Assembly (NCBI GenBank): GCA_021107335.1
Contig: JAIOSZ010000067.1
Location: forward strand, 1 to 23,678
Direction of reading: 5' to 3'
Origin: Desulfuromonadaceae bacterium
Lineage (GTDB): Bacteria; Desulfobacterota; Desulfuromonadia; Desulfuromonadales; Syntrophotaleaceae
Length of the DNA stretch: 23,678 nt
A program made the translations under genes and the position numbers. Under the pieces are notes generated by a model. It ran no database searches and was not told the DNA's origin. It saw nothing but the letters and a program-made list of their open reading frames with translations. The first letter of the stretch is position 1; each line of letters starts with the position of its first letter. Below, piece after piece: positions 1 to 10,184 of the stretch.

Positions 1-1104
<1,104 letters not shown>

Positions 1105-1118
1105 TAGAGGAAATGACC

Positions 1119-1427
1119 ATGCAAAGCCAGAAGATCAGAATCCGTTTGAAGGCTTACGATCATAAGCTGCTTGATCTCTCCGTTAATGAGATCGTAGATA
1201 CTGCCAAGCGCACCGGTGCTCGGGTTGCTGGACCAATTCCGTTGCCTACAGTTATTAATAAGTACTGTGTTCTGCGCGGACCTCACGTCGACAAAAAGAG
1301 TCGTGAGCAATTTGAAATGCGCACCCATAAGCGCCTGCTGGATATTGTCGAGCCTACCCAACAGACGGTTGACGCTCTGATGAAGCTGGATTTGTCCGCT
1401 GGCGTCGATGTGGAAATCAAGCTTTAA
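1119..1427 (+). CDS. rpsJ: 30S ribosomal protein S10
   Basis: S10 lies in the 30S head and, as NusE, also joins the antitermination complex with NusB. The protein of 102 residues matches the family length and carries [18 protein letters not shown] and [12 protein letters not shown]. Two in-frame ATGs exist, at 1113 and 1119. The GAGG at 1107-1110 lies 2 bases from the first and 8 from the second, so 1119 (MQSQKIR) is preferred; this also matches usual S10 N-termini. The short distance to tuf leaves no room for an E. coli-like S10 leader that L4 would bind. rplC follows after 29 bases. Confidence 0.97.
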   Translation: MQSQKIRIRLKAYDHKLLDLSVNEIVDTAKRTGARVAGPIPLPTVINKYCVLRGPHVDKKSREQFEMRTHKRLLDIVEPTQQTVDALMKLDLSAGVDVEIKL

Positions 1428-1456
1428 TCAACACTTGGATATTAAGGGTAAGTGCA

Positions 1457-2080
1457 ATGATGAAGGGTATCTTGGGTAAGAAGCTGGGCATGTCCCAGGT
1501 CTTCGCGGCAGACGGCAAGCGTATTCCGGTTACGGTAGTGGAAACCGGTCCCTGTGTCGTACTGCAGAAAAAAAGCGTAGAGACGGATGGCTATAATGCC
1601 CTTCAGCTCGGCTTCGGCGAAAAGAAAACTCATCGCACCAGCAAGCCTGAGATGGGTCATTTTAAAAAGGCTGGCAAGGGCGCGTTTGCCTATGTGCGCG
1701 AGATTCGTATGGATGATGTCGCTGACTACAATGTCGGCGATGAGATTGCTTGCGATGCAGTACTAGCCACCGGTGATATGGTTGACGTTACCGGGACCAG
1801 TAAGGGTAAGGGCTTTCAGGGTGTGATGAAGCGTTGGAATTTTTCTGGCGGACGAGCGAGTCACGGTTCAAAGTTTCATCGTACCGGTGGCTCAATCGGC
1901 TGTAGTGCCTGGCCGTCAAAGGTTTTTAAGGGCAAGAAAATGGCCGGCCAGATGGGTAACGAACGGGTCACCACTCAAGGGTTGCAGGTGGTAGAGATTC
2001 GTCCTGAAATGAATCTGGTGCTGGTCAAGGGTGCGGTACCGGGTCCGAAAAACGGACTGGTGATTATCAGCAAAGGCTGA
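1457..2080 (+). CDS. rplC: 50S ribosomal protein L3
   Basis: L3 is an early assembly protein of the large subunit, bound near the 3' end of 23S rRNA with a loop that reaches toward the peptidyl-transferase centre. The 207 residues include the family signature around residues 111-142 ([17 protein letters not shown], then SHGSKFHR) and [16 protein letters not shown] near 157-172. The start is ATG-ATG at 1457/1460. The AAGGG at 1444-1448 is 8 bases from the first ATG, so 1457 is used, but starting at 1460 would remove only one Met. The rplD gene follows after 34 bases. Confidence 0.97.
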   Translation: MMKGILGKKLGMSQVFAADGKRIPVTVVETGPCVVLQKKSVETDGYNALQLGFGEKKTHRTSKPEMGHFKKAGKGAFAYVREIRMDDVADYNVGDEIACDAVLATGDMVDVTGTSKGKGFQGVMKRWNFSGGRASHGSKFHRTGGSIGCSAWPSKVFKGKKMAGQMGNERVTTQGLQVVEIRPEMNLVLVKGAVPGPKNGLVIISKG

Positions 2081-2114
2081 GTCGCACACGTCAAAGACGA
2101 TTTGGAGACAGACC

Positions 2115-2735
2115 ATGGCGAAAATTGCTGTTTATGACATAGAAAACAAGAAGGTGTCCGAGCGCGAGCTCGACGAGGCGGTATTTAATGCCGATGTCAA
2201 GGGATACCTGATTCACGATATGGTGCGCTATCAGTTGGCTGCTCGCCGTGGCGGGAATGCCTGCACCAAAAACCGCAGTGCGGTTGCCGGTGGCGGTAAG
2301 AAGCTTTATCGGCAGAAAGGAACCGGTAATGCCCGTCAGGGTACCAACCGCGCTCCTCACTTTGTCGGTGGTGGTGCCGCTTTCGGTCCCCAGCCCCGCG
2401 ACTACAGCTTTAAGCTGAATCGCAAGGTTAAAAAAGCTGCTTTGAGATGTGCTCTTTCGGCGCGTTACAAGGACGAAAAGATTTCGGTGCTTGATCGTTT
2501 TGATCTGGAAAAGATTGGCACCCAAGGTTTTATCGAAGTGCTCAAGCGCTTTGAGCTGGAGAATGTTTTGATTGTTCTCGATGGCGAAAACCCAAATGTA
2601 GAGCTATCGGCCCGCAACGTGCCCCATGTCAAAGTGCTCAGGGTGGACGGGGTTAATGTTTACGACGTGATGAAGCATAAAAACTTGGTTCTCACCGAAG
2701 GAGCAGTGGCTCAGCTTGAAGGAGCGTTAGCATAA
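2115..2735 (+). CDS. rplD: 50S ribosomal protein L4
   Basis: L4 binds 23S rRNA domain I and lines the exit-tunnel constriction with L22. In E. coli it also represses the S10 operon. This 206-residue protein has the basic, glycine-rich extended loop at about residues 59-97 ([18 protein letters not shown], then GGGAAFGP) that enters the tunnel. The start at 2115 has GGAGA 8 bases upstream. The stop overlaps the rplW start by one base (TAATG), which implies translational coupling. Whether it autoregulates here is unknown, since the expected leader is not between tuf and rpsJ. Confidence 0.97.
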   Translation: MAKIAVYDIENKKVSERELDEAVFNADVKGYLIHDMVRYQLAARRGGNACTKNRSAVAGGGKKLYRQKGTGNARQGTNRAPHFVGGGAAFGPQPRDYSFKLNRKVKKAALRCALSARYKDEKISVLDRFDLEKIGTQGFIEVLKRFELENVLIVLDGENPNVELSARNVPHVKVLRVDGVNVYDVMKHKNLVLTEGAVAQLEGALA

Positions 2736-3022
2736 TGAAACCTTTGCATCAAATTCTTAAAAGACCACTGGTCACCGAAAAGGTCTATCAGGACTCCGAG
2801 GGGCCTCAGGTTCTTGCTTTTGAAGTGCTGCCTAGCGCCAATAAGATTGAGATCAAGCAGGCTATTGAAAAAGCCTTTGAGGTCAAAGTCGCGCGGGTTA
2901 ACACGATTGTAGTTGCCGGTAAAGTCAAGCGGGTAGGCCGAAACTTCGGTAAGCGTTCCAATTGGAAGAAAGCTTACGTAACCTTGGCCGAAGGCAGCAA
3001 GCTCGATTTGTTTGGTGTTTGA
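2735..3022 (+). CDS. rplW: 50S ribosomal protein L23
   Basis: L23 sits at the tunnel exit and is the docking site for trigger factor and SRP. The 95 residues fit the family, with the N-terminal ILKRPLVTEK motif, the helix NKIEIKQAIEKAFEVKV and the C-terminal GKRSNWKKAYVTL. The ATG shares its A with the rplD stop. An AAGGAG at 2719-2724, inside the end of rplD, lies 10 bases upstream. The rplB gene follows after 33 bases. Confidence 0.97.
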   Translation: MKPLHQILKRPLVTEKVYQDSEGPQVLAFEVLPSANKIEIKQAIEKAFEVKVARVNTIVVAGKVKRVGRNFGKRSNWKKAYVTLAEGSKLDLFGV

Positions 3023-3055
3023 TAGGGTGCAATTTAGCAATACGGAGTTAGGATA

Positions 3056-3877
3056 ATGGCGATTCAAAAGTACAAACCGACCTCGCCAGGTCGTCGTCAC
3101 ATGACCTCGGCCGATTTTGGGGAAATCACTGCCGGTAAGCCGGAAAAGTCTTTGCTTGCACCATTGAGCAAAAGCGGTGGCCGCAACAATCTTGGTCGCA
3201 TTACTAAGCGCCATACCGGTGGCGGGCATAAGCGTAAATACCGGATTATCGACTTTAAGAGAGAAAAAGTTGAAATCCCAGCCAAGGTTGTCTCGGTAGA
3301 GTACGATCCAAACCGCTCTGCGCGGATTGCACTGCTCAATTATGCCGATGGCGAAAAGCGATATATCCTGGCTCCGGTCGGGATCAGCGTCGGGGATTCA
3401 GTGATTTCCAGCGAGCAGGCAGATATCAAGCCCGGCAATTCAATGACCATTCGCTCGGTACCTCTTGGTACCTGGGTGCATAACATTGAAATGCGCATTG
3501 GCAAGGGTGGGCAGATGGCCCGCAGTGCCGGCGCCTACGCCATGATTGCAGCCAAGGAAGGGCGTTACGCCCAGTTGCGGTTGCCCTCCGGGGAAGTGCG
3601 TTTGATTCTGCAGGACTGCCGGGTGACTATTGGCCAGGTGGGCAATGTTCAACACGAAAACGTCAAGATTGGCAAGGCCGGGCGTAATCGTTGGCTTGGC
3701 AAGCGTCCGCAGACTCGCGGAGTGGCCATGAACCCCGTCGACCATCCTCATGGTGGTGGCGAGGGTAAGAGTTCCGGTGGCCGCCATCCAGTTACGCCGT
3801 GGGGTGTGCCAACCAAGGGCTATAAAACCAGGGTTAATAAGCGGACTGACCGTTTTATTGTCCGCCGCAGAAAATAG
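3056..3877 (+). CDS. rplB: 50S ribosomal protein L2
   Basis: L2 is a primary 23S rRNA-binding protein needed for subunit association and peptidyl transferase. The 273 residues are full length. The conserved C-terminal segment [16 protein letters not shown] lies at about 222-237, and His230 corresponds to the invariant His229 of E. coli. The N-terminal half carries [18 protein letters not shown] 3056 has GGAG at 3044-3047. No unusual features; rpsS begins 29 bases downstream. Confidence 0.98.
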   Translation: MAIQKYKPTSPGRRHMTSADFGEITAGKPEKSLLAPLSKSGGRNNLGRITKRHTGGGHKRKYRIIDFKREKVEIPAKVVSVEYDPNRSARIALLNYADGEKRYILAPVGISVGDSVISSEQADIKPGNSMTIRSVPLGTWVHNIEMRIGKGGQMARSAGAYAMIAAKEGRYAQLRLPSGEVRLILQDCRVTIGQVGNVQHENVKIGKAGRNRWLGKRPQTRGVAMNPVDHPHGGGEGKSSGGRHPVTPWGVPTKGYKTRVNKRTDRFIVRRRK

Positions 3878-3906
3878 CCTGCATTTCCATCTGATAGGAG
3901 ACGATA

Positions 3907-4176
3907 GTGGCTAGATCAATTAAAAAAGGGCCGTACATACAGGATAGCTTACTGCGCAAGGTTGACTTGGATAATGTCGGCGGATCGCGTAAGGTAGTAA
4001 AAACCTGGTCGCGGCGTTCGACAATTATTCCTGAATTTGTTGGCTATACCTTTGCCGTGCACAATGGCAAGAAGTTTATCCCTGTTTTTGTCACAGAAAA
4101 CATGGTAGGCCACAAGCTTGGTGAGTTCTCCCCGACTCGGACATATTACGGGCACGGGTCGGATAAAAAACGCTAA
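3907..4176 (+). CDS. rpsS: 30S ribosomal protein S19 (GTG start)
   Basis: S19 is a 30S head protein that pairs with S13 near the A-site finger. The 89-residue product begins [12 protein letters not shown] and has the signature [14 protein letters not shown], then [21 protein letters not shown]. The start is GTG at 3907 behind TAGGAG (3895-3900). No in-frame ATG precedes the conserved N-terminus, so GTG is well supported. Length and sequence are ordinary for the family. Confidence 0.97.
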   Translation: MARSIKKGPYIQDSLLRKVDLDNVGGSRKVVKTWSRRSTIIPEFVGYTFAVHNGKKFIPVFVTENMVGHKLGEFSPTRTYYGHGSDKKR

Positions 4177-4211
4177 ATCTCGAAAGGGATTTTGAAAGAG
4201 GAGTTCGATTC

Positions 4212-4544
4212 ATGGAAGCCAGAGCCAAGCTCAGATATACTCGCCTTTCGCCGCAAAGAACTCGGCTGATCGTCGATATGGTTCGTGGGAAGGGTGTTCA
4301 GGAAGCATTGAATATTCTCAAGTTTTCCCCTCAGAAAGCGGCCGGTATCGTTGCTACTGTGGTGAGCTCGGCTGTGGCCAATGCTGAGCAAAAAGGAGTG
4401 GCGGATGTTGACCGCCTGGTTGTGAAGACTATCTTCGTCGACCAGGGTCCGGTTCTCAAGCGCTTCATGCCGCGTGCCCAAGGGCGCGCTACCAAAATTC
4501 GTAAGCCGACCAGCCACATTACCGTGGTGCTGGACGAAAAATAG
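4212..4544 (+). CDS. rplV: 50S ribosomal protein L22
   Basis: L22 spans the large subunit and its beta-hairpin forms the tunnel constriction with L4. This is the usual short form at 110 residues. It contains RLSPQRTRLIVDMVRG near the N-terminus and the hairpin-tip region GPVLKRFMPRAQGRATKI near residues 79-96, where macrolide-resistance changes map in other bacteria. No unusual residues are seen there. The ATG has GAGGAG (4198-4203) 8 bases upstream. Confidence 0.97.
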   Translation: MEARAKLRYTRLSPQRTRLIVDMVRGKGVQEALNILKFSPQKAAGIVATVVSSAVANAEQKGVADVDRLVVKTIFVDQGPVLKRFMPRAQGRATKIRKPTSHITVVLDEK

Positions 4545-4550
4545 ACTTTT

Positions 4551-4560
4551 GAGGAGGTGA
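4551..4560 (+). promoter_or_regulatory. Extended Shine-Dalgarno setting the rpsC TTG start
   Basis: GAGGAGGTGA matches almost the whole anti-Shine-Dalgarno tail of 16S rRNA. It ends just before an out-of-frame ATG (4560-4562, a 9-codon frame), but the core GGAGG is only 2 bases from that ATG. It is 7 bases from the in-frame TTG at 4565. The spacing therefore selects TTG, and the strong pairing probably compensates for the weak start codon. Confidence 0.75.
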
Positions 4561-4564
4561 TGGT

Positions 4565-5209
4565 TTGGGCCAGAAAGTTCATCCAATAGGATTCCGGTTG
4601 GGGATTGTTAAGACCTGGGCCGCGCGCTGGTATGCCGAAGGTGATTACAGCAAACTTCTGCACGAAGATATAAAACTGCGTGATTACCTGAAGAAGCGTC
4701 TTTACCATGCCGGGATCGCCAAGATCGAGTTGGAGCGTGCCGCCAGCAAGGTCAAGATCAATATCTTCGCCGCTCGCCCCGGTATTATCATAGGTAAAAA
4801 GGGTGCTGAGGTCGAAGTCCTCAAAAAGGAACTGGCCAAACTCACTGACAAAGAAGTGTTTATCAATATTCAGGAAGTGCGTAAGCCCGAAGTGGACGCA
4901 CAGTTGGTGGCTGAGAACATCGCTCTCCAGCTGGAGCGCCGCGTCGCATTCCGTCGCGCGATGAAGAAAAGTGTTAGTATGGCTCTTAAGTTTGGTGCAC
5001 AAGGGATTAAGATTACCTGTGCCGGCCGCCTGGGTGGGGCTGAAATGAGTCGTACCGAGTGGTACCGTGAAGGGCGCGTTCCGCTCCACACTCTGCGGGC
5101 CGATATCGATTACGGATTCGCCGAAGCGAAGACGACCTACGGCATCATCGGCGTCAAGGTTCTTATCTTCAAGGGCGAAGTGCTTTCGCAAGCCAAAAAA
5201 GCGATTTGA
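4565..5209 (+). CDS. rpsC: 30S ribosomal protein S3 (TTG start)
   Basis: S3 forms the mRNA entry site of the 30S subunit with S4 and S5 and contributes to ribosomal helicase activity. The 214 residues start [13 protein letters not shown]. They include a type II KH domain with the GKKG loop at about 77-80 and the C-terminal domain with [31 protein letters not shown] split by normal family spacing. The start is TTG at 4565, as no in-frame ATG or GTG precedes the invariant N-terminus. rplP follows after 15 bases. Confidence 0.97.
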   Translation: MGQKVHPIGFRLGIVKTWAARWYAEGDYSKLLHEDIKLRDYLKKRLYHAGIAKIELERAASKVKINIFAARPGIIIGKKGAEVEVLKKELAKLTDKEVFINIQEVRKPEVDAQLVAENIALQLERRVAFRRAMKKSVSMALKFGAQGIKITCAGRLGGAEMSRTEWYREGRVPLHTLRADIDYGFAEAKTTYGIIGVKVLIFKGEVLSQAKKAI

Positions 5210-5224
5210 TAGGAGTATTTTGCC

Positions 5225-5650
5225 ATGTTAATGCCTAAGAAGGTAAAACATAGAAAGCAGTTTACTGGTCGCATGACCGGTACTGCTACCCGGGGGACCG
5301 AGCTCACCTTTGGTGATTACGGCCTCAAGGCAGTAGAGTGCGGCTGGCTTTCTTCTCGCCAGATAGAAGCTGCGCGGCGTGCCATGACCCGTCACGTGAA
5401 ACGTGGAGGTCAGATCTGGATCCGTATCTTTCCTGACAAGCCACTGACCAGCAAACCCGCTGAAACCCGCATGGGTAAGGGTAAGGGTGCTCCCGATAGC
5501 TGGGTTGCGGTTATTAAGCCCGGTATGATTCTCTACGAGATGCAGGGTGTAGATCAAGAAGTTGCTGTTGCGGCTCTGCGGTTGGCTGCTTATAAACTGC
5601 CAATGAAGACTAAGATTGTGATGAGGGAGGAAATAGCTCATGAAGGGTAG
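5225..5650 (+). CDS. rplP: 50S ribosomal protein L16
   Basis: L16 contacts the A-site tRNA elbow and completes late 50S assembly. It starts [13 protein letters not shown], matching the family, so 5225 is kept over the Met two codons in. Arg82 in the ETRMGKGKG stretch corresponds to the E. coli arginine that can be hydroxylated. The gene is 141 codons long and overlaps rpmC by 11 bases, with the rpmC ribosome-binding site inside its last codons; the two are probably translationally coupled. Confidence 0.97.
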   Translation: MLMPKKVKHRKQFTGRMTGTATRGTELTFGDYGLKAVECGWLSSRQIEAARRAMTRHVKRGGQIWIRIFPDKPLTSKPAETRMGKGKGAPDSWVAVIKPGMILYEMQGVDQEVAVAALRLAAYKLPMKTKIVMREEIAHEG

Positions 5651-5828
5651 CGAGCTTAGGGACCTCAGTGTCGAGGAATTGGAAAGTAAGGGTCAGGAAT
5701 TGAACCAGGAACTGTTTAATCTCAAATTCCAACTTGCTACCGGTCAGCTTGAAAATAGTGCCCGGCTTCCCCAGACCCGTAAGGATATCGCCAGGGTTAT
5801 GACTATTTTACGGGAAAAACGAAGCTAG
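5640..5828 (+). CDS. rpmC: 50S ribosomal protein L29
   Basis: L29 is a small two-helix protein beside L23 at the tunnel exit. The 62 residues show the family pattern: [12 protein letters not shown], then [20 protein letters not shown] and a C-terminal [14 protein letters not shown]. The start lies inside the end of rplP, preceded by GAGGGAGG (5623-5630) at 9-base spacing. rpsQ begins 22 bases downstream. Confidence 0.96.
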   Translation: MKGSELRDLSVEELESKGQELNQELFNLKFQLATGQLENSARLPQTRKDIARVMTILREKRS

Positions 5829-5850
5829 GAAGGACTGGGGAGGATCTCAA

Positions 5851-6117
5851 ATGAATAGTGAACGTGGTATTAAAAAAACCCGTATCGGGTTGGTCACCAG
5901 CGATAAGATGGATAAGACCGTGGTGGTCAAAGTAGAAAAGCTTGTTAAACATCCGACCTACAAGAAGTATATTAAGCGGCGGGTTACCTATAAAGCTCAC
6001 GATGAACAAAATCAGTGCGTTATTGGTGACAAGGTAGCCATCGTGGAGACCAGACCCTTGTCTCGTGACAAGCGGTGGAGAGTCCGCGAAATTTTGGAAA
6101 AGAACGTAATTGTCTAG
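5851..6117 (+). CDS. rpsQ: 30S ribosomal protein S17
   Basis: S17 is an early-binding OB-fold protein of the 30S body. The 88 residues carry the signature [19 protein letters not shown] and the KAHDE...[13 protein letters not shown] block. ATG 5851 is preceded by GGGGAGGA (5837-5844). In E. coli this gene closes the S10 operon. Here only 12 bases separate it from rplN and no terminator is visible, so the S10 and spc blocks look fused. Confidence 0.97.
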   Translation: MNSERGIKKTRIGLVTSDKMDKTVVVKVEKLVKHPTYKKYIKRRVTYKAHDEQNQCVIGDKVAIVETRPLSRDKRWRVREILEKNVIV

Positions 6118-6129
6118 GAGATACATGTC

Positions 6130-6498
6130 ATGATTCAGATGCAGACGATGCTCGATGTGGCGGATAACTCCGGCGCTCGCAAGCTTTGCACCATCAAGGT
6201 GTTGGGCGGTTCTAAGCGTAAATATGCCGGTATCGGTGACATCATCATCTGCTCCGTCAAAGAGGCGATCCCGAATTCCAAGGTCAAAAAAGGGGACGTG
6301 ATCCGTGCGGTTGTCGTCCGCACCGCCAAGGAAACCCCTCGTCCCGACGGATCGGCTATCAGGTTTGATAAGAACTCTGCGGTCATCGTCACTCCGGGCG
6401 GAGAACCTGTCGGTACACGTATTTTCGGACCTGTTGCTCGGGAGTTACGAGCCAAGAAGTTCATGAAGATTGTGTCCTTGGCGCCCGAAGTAATTTAA
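6130..6498 (+). CDS. rplN: 50S ribosomal protein L14
   Basis: L14 lies at the subunit interface, where it forms bridges to 16S rRNA and binds the silencing factor RsfS in other bacteria. The 122 residues are canonical: [18 protein letters not shown] at the start, [15 protein letters not shown] in the middle and [13 protein letters not shown] near the end. An out-of-frame ATG-TCA-TGA at 6125 precedes the real ATG. The TAGGAG at 6115-6120 is 9 bases from the real ATG and 4 from the decoy. Confidence 0.97.
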   Translation: MIQMQTMLDVADNSGARKLCTIKVLGGSKRKYAGIGDIIICSVKEAIPNSKVKKGDVIRAVVVRTAKETPRPDGSAIRFDKNSAVIVTPGGEPVGTRIFGPVARELRAKKFMKIVSLAPEVI

Positions 6499-6522
6499 TG
6501 TTGAGACGGGGAGATTGATACG

Positions 6523-6852
6523 ATGGCAGCGAGCAAACTACATGTCAAAAAAGCCGACATGGTGATGGTGATAGCCGGCAAGGAGAAGGGTAAGAGCGGC
6601 AAAGTCGTTCGCGTCTTGTCCGATTCCGGTAAGGTGGTTGTTGAGGGGATCAATATGATCAAGCGGCATACGCGGCCTAATCGCCTCAACAGCGAAGGTG
6701 GCATTGTCGAAAAGGAAGCGCCTCTGAGTGGTTCGAACGTTTTGTTGCTGTGCAGTGCTTGCAACAAACCCGTTCGTACCGGTAAGCGCACCCTTGAGGA
6801 TGGTAATAAAGTCCGCTTTTGCAAGAAGTGTAACGAGATAGTGGACAAGTAA
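6523..6852 (+). CDS. rplX: 50S ribosomal protein L24, four-cysteine form
   Basis: L24 initiates 50S assembly and lies near the tunnel exit. The N-terminal KOW region (KKADMVMVIAGKEKGKSGKV) is clear in this 109-residue protein. The C-terminal half has Cys77, Cys80, Cys100 and Cys103 in two C-x2-C pairs, a likely zinc-ribbon site seen in many non-enteric L24 proteins. ATG 6523 follows CGGGGAG at 9 bases. rplE is 12 bases downstream. Confidence 0.96.
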   Translation: MAASKLHVKKADMVMVIAGKEKGKSGKVVRVLSDSGKVVVEGINMIKRHTRPNRLNSEGGIVEKEAPLSGSNVLLLCSACNKPVRTGKRTLEDGNKVRFCKKCNEIVDK

Positions 6853-6864
6853 CGGAGGATTTTC

Positions 6865-7425
6865 ATGGCCAGACTGAAAGAAGCTTATCGAGCCGAACTT
6901 GCTCCGAAGCTTGCCCAGGATCTCCAACTCAAGAACGTGATGGAAGTGCCGCGTGTTGAGAAGGTGATCGTTAATATGGGACTGGGCGAAGCGATTCAGA
7001 ATATTAAAATTCTTGAGTCCGCTGTTCAGGAACTTGAAAAGATTACCGGGCAGAAAGTAGTTGTTACCAAAGCCAAGCGCTCCATTGCACAATTCAAACT
7101 GCGTGAGGGCATGCCAATCGGTTGTATGGTAACCTTACGGCGCGATCGCGCTTATGAGTTCCTTGATCGACTGATTAATGTGGCTTTGCCGCGAGTCCGC
7201 GATTTCAAGGGAATTTCGCCCAAAGGTTTTGATGGACGGGGCAATTACACCCTTGGTATACGTGAGCAGCTCATTTTTCCCGAAATCGACCTGGAGCAGG
7301 TCGACAAGGTTAAGGGGCTCAATGTGACCATTGTGACCACGGCTCGTAACGACGAGGAAGGCCGGGCGCTGTTGACCGCCATGGGCATGCCTTTTCGGAA
7401 AAAGAGCAGCGGAACCGAAGGATAG
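6865..7425 (+). CDS. rplE: 50S ribosomal protein L5
   Basis: L5 binds 5S rRNA in the central protuberance and touches the P-site tRNA and S13. The 186 residues include the signature [15 protein letters not shown] near residues 29-43, [18 protein letters not shown], and [22 protein letters not shown] near 112-134. It is a few residues longer than the usual 179, with a basic-polar tail (RKKSSGTEG). The start follows CGGAGGA closely. Confidence 0.97.
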   Translation: MARLKEAYRAELAPKLAQDLQLKNVMEVPRVEKVIVNMGLGEAIQNIKILESAVQELEKITGQKVVVTKAKRSIAQFKLREGMPIGCMVTLRRDRAYEFLDRLINVALPRVRDFKGISPKGFDGRGNYTLGIREQLIFPEIDLEQVDKVKGLNVTIVTTARNDEEGRALLTAMGMPFRKKSSGTEG

Positions 7426-7437
7426 CGGAGGATAACA

Positions 7438-7623
7438 GTGGCAAAAAAATCGATGAAGATCAAGGCGACGCGGCCTAGCAAGTTTGGTGTTAGGGCTTAT
7501 AACCGCTGTCCCCTGTGTGGCCGTCCCAGGGCCTATTACCGTAAATTCGACATGTGTCGTATATGCCTGCGTAAGCTCGCGTTGGAGGGCAAACTTCCCG
7601 GCGTGATCAAGTCAAGCTGGTAA
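7438..7623 (+). CDS. rpsZ: 30S ribosomal protein S14, short zinc-binding type Z (GTG start)
   Basis: S14 sits in the 30S head near S3 and S10. At 61 residues this is the short C+ type, often also named rpsN, not the roughly 100-residue enteric form. Cys24, Cys27, Cys40 and Cys43 (C-x2-C-x12-C-x2-C) form the zinc site, and the end LPGVIKSSW is diagnostic. The start is GTG at 7438 behind a GGAGGA. No zinc-independent paralogue is visible in the window. Confidence 0.96.
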   Translation: MAKKSMKIKATRPSKFGVRAYNRCPLCGRPRAYYRKFDMCRICLRKLALEGKLPGVIKSSW

Positions 7624-7645
7624 ACAGAACGAAGGAGTTGCATCC

Positions 7646-8044
7646 ATGGCAATGACCGATCCTATCGCGGATATGCTGACCCGGATACGCAACGCGGGTC
7701 TCGCAAAGCACTCGAAGTGCGACATTCCATCCTCAAAGCTCAAAGTAGCTTTGGCGACGGTTCTCAAGGATCTTGGCTATATTAAGAATTTCAAGACTGC
7801 AGCCGATGACAAGCAAGGCGTGTTGCGGATCTATTTAAAATTCGACGGCGAAGATAAACACGTTATTCATGAAATCAAGCGGGTTTCCACCCCCGGTCGA
7901 CGGGTTTATGTCGGCAAGGACGAAATCCCGGTGATTAAAAATGGTCTGGGCGCTGCCATCATTTCTACCTCTAGGGGGGTGATGCACGATGTGGCTGCTC
8001 GGGAGGCCCAGGTGGGTGGTGAGATTCTCTGCGCCATCTGGTAA
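7646..8044 (+). CDS. rpsH: 30S ribosomal protein S8
   Basis: S8 binds the 16S central domain and in E. coli represses spc-operon translation by binding the rplE mRNA region. This 132-residue protein begins [17 protein letters not shown]. It has the conserved C-terminal signature VISTS-like stretch [20 protein letters not shown] followed by [16 protein letters not shown] is 8 bases before ATG 7646 and 14 before the alternative ATG 7652, favouring 7646. Confidence 0.97.
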   Translation: MAMTDPIADMLTRIRNAGLAKHSKCDIPSSKLKVALATVLKDLGYIKNFKTAADDKQGVLRIYLKFDGEDKHVIHEIKRVSTPGRRVYVGKDEIPVIKNGLGAAIISTSRGVMHDVAAREAQVGGEILCAIW

Positions 8045-8070
8045 GTAGATACGGCTAAGGAGCTCAGAAA

Positions 8071-8610
8071 ATGTCAAGAATAGGCAAAAAACCCGTAGCT
8101 ATACCGAGTGGCGTTCAGATTGCTTTGAAAGAAGACGAACTGACCATCAAGGGCCCTAAAGGTGAACTGAAGCGAACCGTCGTGGCCGGTGTTGGAGTTA
8201 GCATCGAAGCCGATCAGGTGACGGTTCAGAGCGCAGATGAAAGCAAGGGGTCCCGTGCTTATCAGGGGCTGATGCGCTCGCTTCTGGCCAACATGGTTGA
8301 CGGTGTGACCAAGGGCTTTGAAAAGGTTCTTGAGATCAACGGGGTTGGTTATCGCGCTGAGCTCAAAGGGAACACTCTTAGTTTGGCCCTCGGTTACTCT
8401 CACGGTATCGAATATCCGCTACCCGCGGGGATTAGTGTAGAGGTCGAAAAGCAGACCAAGGTTATCGTGCGTGGCATCGATAAAGAACTGGTCGGTGCTA
8501 CGGCAGCCAAGATCCGTTCTTTTCGGCCCCCTGAGCCTTACAAAGGTAAGGGCATCAAGTATGCTGATGAACGCATCATCCGTAAGGCTGGCAAAGCTGG
8601 TAAAAAATAA
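8071..8610 (+). CDS. rplF: 50S ribosomal protein L6
   Basis: L6 lies near the sarcin-ricin loop and L7/L12 stalk base. It begins [15 protein letters not shown] and has two homologous L6 folds. The conserved C-terminal motif runs from [20 protein letters not shown] into [14 protein letters not shown]. The 179-residue length is standard. TAAGGAG (8056-8062) precedes the ATG by 8 bases. rplR starts 26 bases after the stop. Confidence 0.97.
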   Translation: MSRIGKKPVAIPSGVQIALKEDELTIKGPKGELKRTVVAGVGVSIEADQVTVQSADESKGSRAYQGLMRSLLANMVDGVTKGFEKVLEINGVGYRAELKGNTLSLALGYSHGIEYPLPAGISVEVEKQTKVIVRGIDKELVGATAAKIRSFRPPEPYKGKGIKYADERIIRKAGKAGKK

Positions 8611-8636
8611 CTGATTCAAGGTCAAGGAGACAGACA

Positions 8637-9005
8637 GTGAACGTCGCGACGAAAAGGCGTCAGGCAAGGCTGAAGAGGCAGGCACGGGTACGTCGCAAGG
8701 TAACAGGTACTGGCGATCGCCCCCGGCTCTGCATTTTCCGCAGTGCTAAACACATTTACGCCCAGATCATAGAGGATACAACCGGCACCACTCTGGTTTC
8801 CGCATCGACTCTCTGCAAAGAGGTCGGCGAAAGCCTGAAAGGGACCGGCAATATTGACGCGGCCAAGGCGGTCGGCACTACTGTCGCCAAAAAGGCCCTC
8901 GCTAAAGATATTAAAGAAGTGGTTTTTGACCGTAACGGTTTCCTTTATCATGGCCGTATCAAAGGCTTGGCCGATGCGGCTAGGGAAGCTGGTCTGTCAT
9001 TTTAG
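8637..9005 (+). CDS. rplR: 50S ribosomal protein L18 (GTG start)
   Basis: L18 binds 5S rRNA with L5. The 122-residue product has the basic N-terminus ([17 protein letters not shown]), then the signature [20 protein letters not shown] and a C-terminal [24 protein letters not shown]. The start is GTG 8637 with AAGGAGA 6 bases upstream. It is the only 50S protein gene in the window without ATG. The tag stop is in frame with rpsE, 18 bases before its start. Confidence 0.97.
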   Translation: MNVATKRRQARLKRQARVRRKVTGTGDRPRLCIFRSAKHIYAQIIEDTTGTTLVSASTLCKEVGESLKGTGNIDAAKAVGTTVAKKALAKDIKEVVFDRNGFLYHGRIKGLADAAREAGLSF

Positions 9006-9006
9006 G

Positions 9007-9014
9007 TAAGGAGG
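9007..9014 (+). promoter_or_regulatory. Full-length Shine-Dalgarno setting the rpsE TTG start
   Basis: TAAGGAGG matches the canonical consensus without a mismatch and is 6 bases before TTG 9021. The rplR stop lies in the same frame just upstream, and no ATG or GTG occurs between that stop and the conserved S5 N-terminal region, so this site decides the start. Confidence 0.75.
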
Positions 9015-9020
9015 ATTTCT

Positions 9021-9512
9021 TTGCTTCGCAATGATCCCAACGAAAAGGAATTAACTGACCGCGTGGTACATATCAATCGCTGCGCTAAGGTCGTTAAAGG
9101 TGGACGCCGCTTCAGCTTTTCAGCTCTGGTTGTCGTAGGTGACGGTAAAGGTCGTGTTGGTTTTGGCCATGGTAAGGCTAAAGAGGTTCCTGAAGCCATA
9201 CGCAAGGGTGTTGAGCAGGCCAAAAAGAGCCTGATCACTGTGCCGTTGGTAGACCGAACTATTCCCTTCGATATTATCGGCAAGTTTGGCGCCGGTAAGG
9301 TCCTGCTTAAACCGGCTTCACCCGGTACCGGTGTCATAGCCGGTGGAGCTGTCCGCGCGGTGCTTGAAGCTGCCGGGGTTGGTGACATCTTGTCCAAGTG
9401 CCTTGGCTCCAACAACCCCCACAATGTCGTCCGTGCTACGGTTAACGCATTGTCGCGGCTACGCAGTGCCGAAGAGATTATGGCTAGGCGGGGGCTTGGC
9501 GCTGAAGATTAG
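9021..9512 (+). CDS. rpsE: 30S ribosomal protein S5 (TTG start)
   Basis: S5 forms part of the mRNA entry pore with S3 and S4 and affects decoding fidelity. The 163 residues include the dsRNA-binding-like domain with [38 protein letters not shown], and the C-terminal [19 protein letters not shown] block followed by [15 protein letters not shown]. The start is TTG at 9021. The N-terminal extension [11 protein letters not shown] is of usual length. rpmD follows after 24 bases. Confidence 0.97.
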   Translation: MLRNDPNEKELTDRVVHINRCAKVVKGGRRFSFSALVVVGDGKGRVGFGHGKAKEVPEAIRKGVEQAKKSLITVPLVDRTIPFDIIGKFGAGKVLLKPASPGTGVIAGGAVRAVLEAAGVGDILSKCLGSNNPHNVVRATVNALSRLRSAEEIMARRGLGAED

Positions 9513-9536
9513 GCACCGCTGAAAAGGAGAAGATTT

Positions 9537-9716
9537 ATGGCCGCACAGATTAAAGTCACGTTGGTCAAGAGCGGTATTGGCCGCAATCAATATTTCACTA
9601 AAGTTCTCAAAGGCCTGCAGCTAACTAAGCTGCACAAAACGGTTGAGTTGCCAGATACCCCGGAGATTCGGGGTATGATAAACAAGGTTTCTCACATGGT
9701 CGTGGTTGAGGGCTGA
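9537..9716 (+). CDS. rpmD: 50S ribosomal protein L30
   Basis: This small gene encodes 59 residues, the normal length for bacterial L30, a one-domain 23S rRNA-binding protein. Translation gives [17 protein letters not shown], then a central [23 protein letters not shown] split over family spacing, and ends [13 protein letters not shown]. This matches the L30 pattern of K-x-T-L-V-K-S and a C-terminal hydrophobic strand. AAGGAGAAG precedes ATG 9537. The position between rpsE and rplO is the conserved spc-operon slot. Confidence 0.95.
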   Translation: MAAQIKVTLVKSGIGRNQYFTKVLKGLQLTKLHKTVELPDTPEIRGMINKVSHMVVVEG

Positions 9717-9739
9717 TTCAATCCAGAGGAATGGCTGTT

Positions 9740-10183
9740 ATGGATCTGAGTAATCTGAGTCCGGCAATCGGCTCAACAAAAAATAGAAAACGCCTCGGTC
9801 GCGGAGCTGGTTCCGGTACCGGTAAGACCGCCGGTAAGGGTCATAAGGGACAGAACGCTCGTAGTGGTGGCGGTGTCAAGCCCGGCTTTGAGGGGGGGCA
9901 GATGCCTCTGCAACGTCGCCTGCCTAAACGAGGATTTACTCCGCTGGACAAGAAGTTCTATGTCTTGGTAAATCTACGTGACCTGCAGAACTTTTTTGAA
10001 GCAGGTTCTGTGGTGGATCTGGAAGCGCTCGGTAAGGCTGGTCTGGTTACAAAGCTTAAGGATGGCATCAAAATCCTTGGTGATGGTGACCTTGATAAGG
10101 CTCTGACGGTCAAAGCACACAAATTCAGCAAAGCTGCTCTGCAGAAGATTGAAGCAGCTGGCGGCAAAGCCGAGGTTCTCTGA
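9740..10183 (+). CDS. rplO: 50S ribosomal protein L15
   Basis: L15 is a late-assembly 50S protein with an extended glycine-rich N-terminus, here [20 protein letters not shown] and [20 protein letters not shown]. Two in-frame ATGs exist. The only AGAGGA (9725-9730) directly abuts ATG 9731 but is 9 bases from ATG 9740, so 9740 (MDLSNLSPA, 147 residues) is chosen; it also resembles relatives' N-termini. The stop is one base from the secY start, implying coupling. Confidence 0.96.
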   Translation: MDLSNLSPAIGSTKNRKRLGRGAGSGTGKTAGKGHKGQNARSGGGVKPGFEGGQMPLQRRLPKRGFTPLDKKFYVLVNLRDLQNFFEAGSVVDLEALGKAGLVTKLKDGIKILGDGDLDKALTVKAHKFSKAALQKIEAAGGKAEVL

Positions 10184-10184
10184 C

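Noticed and set aside
4331..5191. Long minus-strand open frame of 286 codons over rplV and rpsC
   Set aside because: It is antisense to two highly conserved ribosomal genes, resembles no family I know and has no plausible start site; it is a codon-bias shadow.
9731..9739. ATG 9731 as the rplO start
   Set aside because: Its Shine-Dalgarno directly abuts the ATG, leaving no spacing; ATG 9740 has 9-base spacing and a better family match.
10149..10184. Upstream TTG start for secY
   Set aside because: It would add 12 residues read from inside rplO that do not resemble SecY; GTG 10185 has a well-spaced ribosome-binding site.
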